Positions 4,776 to 10,491 of a DNA stretch of 10,491 nucleotides are shown here, one piece after another. The notes under the pieces are model-generated. The model did not search any database, was not told where the DNA came from, and saw only the letters and a program-made list of their open reading frames with translations. Positions within the stretch are counted from its first letter, which is position 1; every line of letters begins with the position of its first letter. Source of the DNA: Bacillota bacterium. GTDB lineage: Bacteria; Bacillota; Bacilli; Paenibacillales; NBRC-103111. Location: assembly GCA_023391955.1 (NCBI GenBank), contig JAEWAA010000074.1, positions 1-10,491 on the forward strand, read 5' to 3'. The position numbers and the translations under genes are program-made.

Positions 4776-4917
4776 GGTGCTGGTTCATTGTTACCGCGAT
4801 GCCGTTCGGCTCGGGTTGGAGCAAGCATTCATAGATCTGCTGGCCATGGAAATGAAACGCAGAGATCTGGATAGCAGCACATCATACATTGGCAACAACT
4901 GCAAAATGGGTGCCTGA
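4756..4917 (+). CDS. sda: Sporulation histidine-kinase inhibitor Sda
   Basis: This 53-residue protein aligns without gaps to B. subtilis Sda over residues 3-38: LLSNEVLVHCYRDAV, then LGLEQAFIDLL, then EMKRRDL. Leu21 and Phe25, the face reported to contact kinase KinA, fall at the same positions here. Sda folds as a helical hairpin that binds sporulation histidine kinases and blocks phosphate flow to Spo0A when DNA replication is disturbed. After residue 38 there is a 15-residue tail not matching B. subtilis Sda. The ribosome binding site GGAGG (4741-4745) lies 10 nt before ATG. The start overlaps the end of a small acidic ORF by 20 nt. A terminator follows 6 nt after the stop. Confidence 0.88.
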   Translation: MELLSNEVLVHCYRDAVRLGLEQAFIDLLAMEMKRRDLDSSTSYIGNNCKMGA

Positions 4918-4923
4918 TATAGG

Positions 4924-4960
4924 GCGTTGGCCGGAATGTTCCGGTCAACGCTTTTGTTTT
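4924..4960 (+). terminator. Rho-independent terminator after sda
   Basis: GCGTTGGCCGG (4924-4934) pairs with CCGGTCAACGC (4941-4951), 11 bp with one G-T wobble and a 6-nt loop, followed by TTTTGTTTT. Confidence 0.85.
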
Positions 4961-4962
4961 GG

Positions 4963-4989
4963 GCAATTTCGGTGTACAATCTTCGATAT
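4963..4989 (+). promoter_or_regulatory. Weak sigma-D-like promoter candidate for the first chemoreceptor
   Basis: TTCGATAT (4982-4989) matches the sigma-D -10 GCCGATAT at 6 of 8 positions, with GCAA 15 nt upstream in place of TAAA. Chemoreceptor genes in Bacillus are commonly sigma-D controlled. A sigma-A reading using TACAAT (4975-4980) has no good -35. Confidence 0.25.
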
Positions 4990-5042
4990 GTGCCTTTTTT
5001 TACCTGCTTGAGAGCTATCCTTACACCGGGAGGAATATTAGT

Positions 5043-7076
5043 GTGAAAATTCGTAGCCTTTATCTGAAACTGCTTGTGTTTTTGCTTCCCTGTTTAATTC
5101 TTTCCTTCGGATTGGTCTCCGGGATCAGCTATTTCTTTGCCCAACGGTCTCTTTCGAATAGTGTGGAAGATACGGCCTTGGCCATCGGCCAGGATTATAG
5201 CCACCGGATTCAGGGCTTCATTAATGAAGCCGTAATCCAATCGGCTGACTTCGCCTCCGTTCCCGGCTTGCAGGATGTGAGCAACCTCTGGAATGTGGTG
5301 CATGTGCTGCAGGATAATAAAAAACGCTCCGGCTATCTGGAAAGCATGTTTTTTGTTTTTCCGGACGGTACGGGAGTGCGGTCAGACGGCACCTCCATGA
5401 GCATGGCGGATATGGATTTTTTCAAAACCGTCGTAGAAACCAAGCAGCCTGCCGTGTCCAGCCTGCAGATCTCCGCAGCGACGGGTAAACCTGCTTTTTA
5501 CGTGGCGGTTCCGGTTCTGAACGGGGAGAAGCTGAACGGTGTGCTCACCGGTTCCTTTGCCTTGGACAAGCTTGCGGAGCTGATGAAGGGTTTAACCTTT
5601 ATGGATACGGGTTATGGCATGCTGGCCGACGCCAGCGGCGATATAATCGTACACCCGGCAATGCCGGAGCTGGCCGGCAAGCTGAAGCTGACGGAGAAGG
5701 AAATTGCTCCTGAGCTGCAGGTCAAGCAAAAGCAGCTGGATAACCGGCTTCTGACGCTGTTTAAGTCCGCAGCGGATTCAGGCACCCAGATGCGGGGCAC
5801 CTATAAATTCGTGGATGGGGTCACGCATATTTCCGTATTTACCCCTTTTGACCTCCCCGGAGGAAACCGCTGGATGATGATGGTCACCGCGCCGGAGGAT
5901 GAGGTTAACCGCGAGCTGTCCAGCCTGGCCATCAGCATCCTGGTCATTTCTCTTTTGTGTCTGGTCCTGGCGGCAGCAGCCATTGCATACATAAGCCGTT
6001 TGATCGCCAAACCCATTACTGTGATCCGCGACGATTGCAACATGCTGGCCTCCGGAAATCTGCAGGAGCAGGCTCGCCAAATCCGCTCCGAGGATGAAAT
6101 CGGCCAGCTTGCGGACGGGTTCAGGGATATGCGCACCACCCTGCGCGGTCTTATCACCCGGGTTTATGCCCAATCCGAGCAGGTGGCAGCCTCCAGCCAA
6201 GAGGTGACAGCCAGCGCCCACCAATCGTCTGTGGCCGTCAACCAGGTGGTGGAGTCCTTCAGCTCCATTGTGCAGGGGTCGGAGCGGCAGGCCGTTTCCG
6301 TCAACCGGTTGAACGAGGTAGCCGAGGATTTATTCGCCCACACCAGCCAAATTGCGGAGGCTGCCGATAACGCGGCGGAGGTGGCCCGCAAAACCTCCGA
6401 GTCGGCACACACCGGCTCCGAGACAGTTGCCGAAACCCTGGCGCAAATTCATGCGGTGGGCAGCGGCTCTGAAAAAATTGGTGCAGCTATGGATGAGCTG
6501 GACCGGAATTTCGCCGAAATCAGCAAAATTGTCGGCATCATCTCCTCTATCTCCGGACAAACCAATCTGCTGGCCTTGAATGCATCGATTGAAGCGGCCC
6601 GGGCAGGCGAGCATGGGCGCGGTTTTGCCGTGGTGGCGTCCGAGGTCAGATCTCTGGCCGAGGAATCCAGCGGCGCTGCCTCCCAGATTACGGCGTTGAT
6701 CGCCCGCAACCAGGCCAGCCTCAGCCAGGCCCTGACCGTAACGAAGGACGGCAGAGATTCCATTGTGTCGGCGATCCGACTGGCGGACGAAACCAACCAG
6801 TCCTTCAGCCTGATCAAGGAATCCGTGCTGGGATTGACGGAGCAGGTGGCCAGCATCTCCCAGTCCATCGGCAAGATCGTCCGCGGAGCCGAGGTTCTGG
6901 CGGAAGCGGCCAAGGATACGGACGACGCCAGTCACACGGCGCTGATGGAATCCGCCGCGGTATCCGCCACCACCCAGGAGCTCTCAGCGGCTATGGAGGA
7001 AATCGCCGCCTCCAGCCAGAGCCTGGCCGTGCTGGCAGGGGAGCTGCAGGCGGAGCTGTCCAAGTTCTCTCTCTAA
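5043..7076 (+). CDS. Methyl-accepting chemotaxis protein with dCache-type sensor
   Basis: This 677-residue transmembrane chemoreceptor signals to CheA/CheW. A first membrane helix (about 8-33) is followed by an extracellular double-Cache-like sensor (about 35-290), a second helix (about 293-320), a HAMP domain (about 321-373, containing DEIGQLADGF) and a long coiled-coil signalling domain. The hairpin tip lies near residues 490-530 and is canonical (GQTNLLALNASIEAARAGE, then RGFAVVASEVR). The sensor lacks the RxWY amino-acid motif, so the ligand is unknown. There is no C-terminal CheR/CheB tether. GTG 5043 is chosen because GGAGG (5029-5033) lies 9 nt upstream and it gives the usual short basic start MKIRSLYLK. 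The frame is open from 4959 but lacks such a site there. It is flanked by terminators, so transcribed alone, and converges with gdhA. Confidence 0.93.
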   Translation: MKIRSLYLKLLVFLLPCLILSFGLVSGISYFFAQRSLSNSVEDTALAIGQDYSHRIQGFINEAVIQSADFASVPGLQDVSNLWNVVHVLQDNKKRSGYLESMFFVFPDGTGVRSDGTSMSMADMDFFKTVVETKQPAVSSLQISAATGKPAFYVAVPVLNGEKLNGVLTGSFALDKLAELMKGLTFMDTGYGMLADASGDIIVHPAMPELAGKLKLTEKEIAPELQVKQKQLDNRLLTLFKSAADSGTQMRGTYKFVDGVTHISVFTPFDLPGGNRWMMMVTAPEDEVNRELSSLAISILVISLLCLVLAAAAIAYISRLIAKPITVIRDDCNMLASGNLQEQARQIRSEDEIGQLADGFRDMRTTLRGLITRVYAQSEQVAASSQEVTASAHQSSVAVNQVVESFSSIVQGSERQAVSVNRLNEVAEDLFAHTSQIAEAADNAAEVARKTSESAHTGSETVAETLAQIHAVGSGSEKIGAAMDELDRNFAEISKIVGIISSISGQTNLLALNASIEAARAGEHGRGFAVVASEVRSLAEESSGAASQITALIARNQASLSQALTVTKDGRDSIVSAIRLADETNQSFSLIKESVLGLTEQVASISQSIGKIVRGAEVLAEAAKDTDDASHTALMESAAVSATTQELSAAMEEIAASSQSLAVLAGELQAELSKFSL

Positions 7077-7115
7077 GCAATGTTACGGCAGCCTCAAAAC
7101 CGGCACAGCCGGAAT

Positions 7116-7152
7116 AAAGGCAGCCCCGCGGTTATTCCGGGGCTGCCTTTTT
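7116..7152. terminator. Bidirectional rho-independent terminator
   Basis: GGCAGCCCCG (7119-7128) pairs perfectly with CGGGGCTGCC (7138-7147). AAA before and TTTTT after extend the stem and give a T-run on the plus strand; the minus strand reads TTTATT after the stem. It serves both the chemoreceptor and gdhA. Confidence 0.9.
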
Positions 7153-7167
7153 GCTTGCGGTTATCTT

Positions 7168-8547
7168 TTAAAACCCATGCGCCATCATAGCGTCGGCTAC
7201 CTTCAGGAAGCCGGCAATATTCGCACCGACCACCAGATTCCCAGGTGCACCATATTCCATGGAGGCCTTCATGCTGGACAGGTAAATATCCTTCATAATC
7301 GACTGCAGCTTTATATCCACCTCTTCCATGGTCCAGGACAGCCTTGCGCTGTTTTGGGCCATTTCCAATGCCGATACGGACACGCCGCCAGCATTGGCAG
7401 CTTTTGCGGGAGCGAACAGTAACTTATTGTTCAGGAAAACCTCAATGGCCTCCAGCGTGGAGGGCATGTTGGCCCCTTCTCCCACCGCTCTCACCCCATT
7501 TTGAACCAGCAACTCAGCCGATTCTTTGTCGATCTCATTCTGGGTGGCACACGGCAGCGCAATATCACAGGGAATACTCCATATCCCGGAACAGCCTTCT
7601 GTATACACCGCATCCGGATGCTCCAAAATATAATCACGGCATCTCTTTTTCTCCACTTCCTTCAACCGCTTCAGCGTATCCAGCCGGATGCCGTCCTTGT
7701 GGTAGATATATCCGCTGGAATCGCTGCACGCCACCACCTTGGCTCCCAGCTGCATCGCCTTTTCGATTGCATAAATGGAGACGTTTCCTGAGCCTGATAC
7801 AATGACCGTGCTGCCCTTGAAGGAAAGTCCCGCATCGCCCAGCATTTGATCCACAAAGTATACGGTGCCGTAGCCGGTAGCCTCCTTGCGGCCCAAGCTT
7901 CCGCCGTAGCCGATTCCTTTGCCGGTGAGCACACCTGCTTCATAAACACCCTGCAGCTTCTTATATTGGCCGAACATATAGCCGATTTCCTTGGCCCCAA
8001 CTCCGATATCCCCGGCCGGGACATCCTTGTCCGGTCCGATATATCTGCTGAGCTCGGTCATGAAGCTTTGGCAAAAACGCATGATCTCCAAATCCGATTT
8101 CCCCTTGGGATCAAAGTCGGAGCCGCCTTTGCCGCCGCCGATGGGCTGCCCGGTCAGGGAGTTTTTGAAGGTTTGCTCGAAGCCGAGAAATTTGATGATA
8201 CTGGCGTTAACGGAAGGGTGGAACCGGATTCCGCCCTTGTAAGGTCCGATGGAATTGTTGAATTGCACGCGGAACCCGCGGTTGACACGGACATTCCCGT
8301 TATCGTCCATCCAGGGCACCCGGAAGGAAACCAGGCGGTCAGGCTCAACCAGGCGCTCCAGAATACCGAGCTTCATATAGGACGGATTTTTGCTGAAGAC
8401 AGGAATCAAGGAATGCAGAACCTCTTTCACCGCTTGATGGAATTCGGTTTCATGGGGATTCCGCGTCCGGACAGTTTCGAAAACAGTGTTCATGTAATCC
8501 TGTGCCTGTTGGGTGTAAGTTTGCTCTACATTCGCTGAAACAGTCAA
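7168..8547 (-). CDS. gdhA: NADP-type glutamate dehydrogenase
   Basis: This 459-residue cytoplasmic enzyme of the hexameric class I family reductively aminates 2-oxoglutarate with ammonium and NADPH to glutamate (EC 1.4.1.4). Hallmarks are NNSIGPYKGGIRFHPSVN with substrate-binding Lys104, IGGGKGGSDFDPKG with the catalytic Lys140, PAGDIGVG with Asp180, RKEATGYG, and the Rossmann turn GSGNVS (252-257). The SDSSG following the second strand is typical of NADP-using members. Length is normal and the gene is complete. The start is TTG 8547, 8 nt after AAGGAG (8561-8556). The longer reading from GTG 8556 leaves no gap after that site. It is divergent from a GltC-like regulator, which probably controls it. 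Confidence 0.95.
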   Translation of the reverse strand: MTVSANVEQTYTQQAQDYMNTVFETVRTRNPHETEFHQAVKEVLHSLIPVFSKNPSYMKLGILERLVEPDRLVSFRVPWMDDNGNVRVNRGFRVQFNNSIGPYKGGIRFHPSVNASIIKFLGFEQTFKNSLTGQPIGGGKGGSDFDPKGKSDLEIMRFCQSFMTELSRYIGPDKDVPAGDIGVGAKEIGYMFGQYKKLQGVYEAGVLTGKGIGYGGSLGRKEATGYGTVYFVDQMLGDAGLSFKGSTVIVSGSGNVSIYAIEKAMQLGAKVVACSDSSGYIYHKDGIRLDTLKRLKEVEKKRCRDYILEHPDAVYTEGCSGIWSIPCDIALPCATQNEIDKESAELLVQNGVRAVGEGANMPSTLEAIEVFLNNKLLFAPAKAANAGGVSVSALEMAQNSARLSWTMEEVDIKLQSIMKDIYLSSMKASMEYGAPGNLVVGANIAGFLKVADAMMAHGF

Positions 8548-8555
8548 TGGGTCCA

Positions 8556-8561
8556 CTCCTT
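8556..8561 (-). promoter_or_regulatory. Ribosome binding site fixing the gdhA TTG start
   Basis: AAGGAG on the minus strand lies 8 nt before TTG 8547 and directly abuts the upstream GTG 8556, ruling that codon out as a practical start. Confidence 0.8.
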
Positions 8562-8587
8562 CAATAATAAATGAAAGGCAATTTATC

Positions 8588-8616
8588 TTTCTTATGTTGT
8601 GTTTTCATTCTATAAT
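8588..8616 (+). promoter_or_regulatory. Candidate promoter for the gltC-like gene
   Basis: A perfect TATAAT (8611-8616) is preceded, 17 nt upstream, by TTTCTT (8588-8593). The -35 is weak. It overlaps the candidate gdhA promoter on the other strand. Confidence 0.45.
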
Positions 8617-8636
8617 TTAATAAATCATCGCTCCAA
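8609..8636 (-). promoter_or_regulatory. Candidate promoter for gdhA
   Basis: On the minus strand TTGGAG (8636-8631) and TATAGA (8614-8609) are 16 nt apart. A weak -35 suits a promoter needing a LysR-type activator. Its -10 overlaps the -10 of the opposing promoter. Confidence 0.35.
8612..8628. promoter_or_regulatory. 17-nt near-perfect palindrome, possible regulator site
   Basis: ATAATTTAATAAATCAT pairs at 7 of 8 positions about its centre. It overlaps both opposing -10 elements between gdhA and the gltC-like gene, where a LysR-type protein could act. AT-richness makes chance palindromes easier. A second inverted repeat, ATAAAT (8567-8572) with ATTTAT (8581-8586), lies nearer gdhA. Confidence 0.3.
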
Positions 8637-8688
8637 TATTAAAATACGATATAGCTCATGTGTTTTGCGCATGAACGGGAGGTGCAGG

Positions 8689-9594
8689 ATGGAGATTAGA
8701 CAAATGCGGTATTTTATGGAGGTTGCCAAACGGGAGCATGTGACCGAGGCGGCGAAGGCTCTGCATGTCGCCCAGTCCTCCGTAAGCCGGCAGCTGATTA
8801 ATCTGGAAAGTGAATTAGGGGTGGACCTTTTTGTCCATGAAGGCCGGCGGGTGAAGCTGACTCCCATCGGGAGAATCTTCCTGGAGCGTGTGGAGCAGGC
8901 CATGAATATGATTCACGAGGCGGAACGGGGTGTGAAGGAATACCTGGAGCCGGAAAAAGGGACAGTCCGTATTGCGTTCCCTATCAGTATGGCGGCTCAT
9001 GTTCTGCCGACGGCTATTTTTGCATTCCGCCAGCGTTACCCGGAGACCAAGTTTCAGATGAGACAAGGACTTTATCAGGATTTAATCGACGGGGTGATAA
9101 GCGGTGATTTCAACCTTGCTTTAATTGCGCCCGTCCCGGAAGAGGAAACGAGAATCCAGGGGAAGGTCTTATTTACCGAAAATATCGTTGCCTTATTGCC
9201 GGCCCAGCATCCTCTGGCCAACCGCCCGGCCCTTCAGCTGCAGGAGCTGAAGGATGTGCCCATGGTAACACTGCCTGAAGGCACGATCTTCCGGAAGCTT
9301 GTGCTGCGTGCTTGTCTTAAGCTTGGGTTTGCGCCGGTTATTGCCTTTGAGGGGGATGATATCGACGCCTTGAAGGGACTGGTATCCGCGGGTCTCGGAT
9401 GTGCGCTGATGCCGGAGGTCACCCTGATGGACAGCCTTCCCCGCGCCACTGTCAAAATTCCGGTGGTAAATCCCGGCGTGACCCGGACCATCGGGGTGAT
9501 CTGTCCGGCCCAGCGCAAGCTGCTGCCCACAGAAGAATTATTTTATAATTTTTTGTCCGAATTTTATTCGAAGGAACATGATAAAAGAGAGTAA
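8689..9594 (+). CDS. gltC: LysR-family regulator, GltC-like
   Basis: This 301-residue LysR-type regulator has an N-terminal helix-turn-helix (residues 1-60: EIRQMRYFMEVAKREHVTEA, then HVAQSSVSRQLINLE) and a periplasmic-binding-protein-like effector domain (about 88-295). Similarity to B. subtilis GltC is strong along the whole length, including REHV.EAA, LFxxEGRxxKLTPIG, EYLxPxxGTV and DALKGLVSAGLG. GltC senses 2-oxoglutarate versus glutamate and activates glutamate synthase gltAB, from which it is divergently transcribed in B. subtilis. Here its divergent neighbour is gdhA, so gdhA is the likely target; this is inference. ATG 8689 has GGGAGGTG 4 nt upstream (6 nt from GGAGG); the open frame from 8599 runs through the promoter. 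No clear terminator follows. Confidence 0.88.
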   Translation: MEIRQMRYFMEVAKREHVTEAAKALHVAQSSVSRQLINLESELGVDLFVHEGRRVKLTPIGRIFLERVEQAMNMIHEAERGVKEYLEPEKGTVRIAFPISMAAHVLPTAIFAFRQRYPETKFQMRQGLYQDLIDGVISGDFNLALIAPVPEEETRIQGKVLFTENIVALLPAQHPLANRPALQLQELKDVPMVTLPEGTIFRKLVLRACLKLGFAPVIAFEGDDIDALKGLVSAGLGCALMPEVTLMDSLPRATVKIPVVNPGVTRTIGVICPAQRKLLPTEELFYNFLSEFYSKEHDKRE

Positions 9595-9625
9595 AAATGC
9601 TGAAAAGTGTCGAAATTTGCATGGG

Positions 9626-9653
9626 AAAACCGTACTATTCATACCGGAGATAT
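9626..9653 (+). promoter_or_regulatory. Weak sigma-D-like promoter candidate for the second chemoreceptor
   Basis: GGAGATAT (9646-9653) matches the sigma-D -10 GCCGATAT at 6 of 8 positions, with AAAA 16 nt upstream. A TTGACA at 9669-9674 lacks a -10 at the right distance. Confidence 0.22.
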
Positions 9654-9709
9654 GATAGAGTAATAGAGTTGACAAACAGCGAGAATGCAATGACGAAAGG
9701 ACTCCGGCG

Positions 9710-10491
9710 ATGAGAAAAAGTCTTCGTATGCAAATTTTGATCCCCTTTTTGGTATTGATTATTGCTGCCAGCGGGATCGTAACTTATCTGGGCTATTATT
9801 TTGCTACCCGGATGACAGTGGAAAACCAAACAGCAGGCAATGAAACCGCTATGAATTTGTTGAACGGGAACCTGGGCCTGTATTTGAAGGAGCATGAGCG
9901 GCTGGTGGAGATGCTGGCCGGCAATAACGAGCTTGCCCATGTCGTCCAAAACGGGCTGAACAGCAAACAAAACCAAACGCTGCTCCCTGCCGTGCGGGAC
10001 CTTTTCCAGGAAGCCCTGAAGGCGGATGACCAGCTCACCAATGTATATGTGGGTTTGGGAGACAAGGGAATGCTGGTGGAACCGGCGGCAGATCTGCCGG
10101 ATGGTTTTGACCCTACCTCACGGGAGTGGTACCAGAAGGCAGCGGCCCAGAAGGGCGCAACCGTATGGGTAGAGCCTTACATCGACACAGCCACCAAAAC
10201 CCTGGTGCTGACCGTTTCACGGGCAGTCGTGGGGGACGGCAAGCTTGTGGGTGTTGTAGGGGCGGATTTGAAAATCGATTCCATTCTGGGACTTATCAAT
10301 AGTGTGAAGCTGGGAGATACAGGGCATGTCTTTATGCTGGACGCCCAAAACAGGATTATTTCCCACCGGGACAACGGCCAGATCGGCTCAGACCAAAGCG
10401 GCTCGGAATTTGTGCGGAAAATGCAGGAGGCCGGCGCCGTCGGCACTGTGCAGTACGAGAGTGACGGCAACCATAACATATTGAGCTATGT
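9710..10491 (+). CDS. Methyl-accepting chemotaxis protein, amino-acid-type dCache sensor (partial)
   Basis: The first 260 residues of a chemoreceptor, cut by the window edge. A basic start and a membrane helix (about 8-30) lead into an extracellular dCache_1 sensor. It has Arg138-x-Trp140-Tyr141, then Tyr157-x-Asp159, then Asp186. This matches the amino-acid-binding motif described for PctA-type dCache domains, including the 27-residue gap between the two Asp. The first motif position, usually Tyr, is Phe133. Attraction to one or more amino acids is therefore likely. The membrane-distal module is followed by the second Cache half (GDTGHVFMLDAQNRIISH). HAMP and signalling domains must lie beyond the window. 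ATG 9710 has AAAGGA (9696-9701) 8 nt upstream. It follows the GltC-like gene by 115 nt in the same direction. Confidence 0.9.
   Translation, partial: MRKSLRMQILIPFLVLIIAASGIVTYLGYYFATRMTVENQTAGNETAMNLLNGNLGLYLKEHERLVEMLAGNNELAHVVQNGLNSKQNQTLLPAVRDLFQEALKADDQLTNVYVGLGDKGMLVEPAADLPDGFDPTSREWYQKAAAQKGATVWVEPYIDTATKTLVLTVSRAVVGDGKLVGVVGADLKIDSILGLINSVKLGDTGHVFMLDAQNRIISHRDNGQIGSDQSGSEFVRKMQEAGAVGTVQYESDGNHNILSY

Noticed and set aside
6330..6935. 201-residue minus-strand open frame inside the chemoreceptor gene
   Set aside because: It is opposite the highly conserved signalling domain and has no recognisable features.
7846..8538. 230-residue open frame on the plus strand inside gdhA
   Set aside because: gdhA is a clear full-length enzyme on the other strand; this frame is an antisense shadow.
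9669..9674. Perfect TTGACA -35 box before the second chemoreceptor
   Set aside because: The position 17 nt downstream reads GACGAA-like sequence, with no -10, and the ribosome binding site lies within reach.
1..10491. CRISPR array, tRNA/rRNA genes, transposase or phage genes, defence-system operon
   Set aside because: No regularly spaced repeats, cloverleaf-like sequences or relevant protein motifs were seen; the NERD domain alone does not make a defence system.

Overview
The window looks like chromosome of an endospore-forming Firmicute, most likely Paenibacillus or a close relative. The basis is an Sda-type checkpoint protein, a YjcZ-like spore protein, an AbrB/SpoVT-type regulator, a GltC-type LysR regulator, strong AAGGAGG-like ribosome binding sites, frequent TTG/GTG starts and moderately high GC. 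The genus is inferred from gene content, not from a marker gene.

Layout, left to right. (1) A minus-strand gene for a membrane-anchored cupredoxin (4-456). (2) A plus-strand three-gene run: a DedA membrane protein fused to a NERD domain (769-1869), a thioredoxin-fold protein with a single active-site cysteine (1905-2468) and a glyoxalase-II-like metallo-beta-lactamase-fold hydrolase (2505-3131). Two copies of a 58-nt palindromic repeat in opposite orientation bracket this run. One copy lies in the predicted 5' leader, the other just after the last stop codon. (3) A sporulation-flavoured block: an 85-residue YjcZ-like protein with an MPNx repeat (3351-3608), a convergent AbrB-zinc-knuckle-winged-helix regulator (3668-4117, minus), a roughly 440-nt gene-poor stretch with possible leader structures and a possible small ORF, then a small acidic ORF overlapping sda (4557-4775, 4756-4917). 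(4) A complete chemoreceptor (5043-7076), convergent with gdhA across a bidirectional terminator. (5) NADP-type glutamate dehydrogenase gdhA (7168-8547, minus), divergent from a GltC-like LysR regulator (8689-9594), with overlapping promoters between them. (6) The start of a second chemoreceptor (9710 to the window edge), whose sensor domain carries most of the published amino-acid-binding motif of dCache domains.

How the genes may work together: the gltC-gdhA pair forms an ammonium/glutamate module beside a receptor that may sense amino acids. The sda/AbrB-like/YjcZ-like cluster belongs to entry into or execution of sporulation. The DedA-NERD/thioredoxin/MBL run looks like one transcription unit of unknown purpose and is the least familiar part of the window. 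Several coordinates use starts chosen from ribosome binding sites rather than the longest frame: TTG for the MBL gene and gdhA, GTG for the first chemoreceptor, and internal ATGs for five others. No tRNA, rRNA, CRISPR array, transposase or phage gene was seen.
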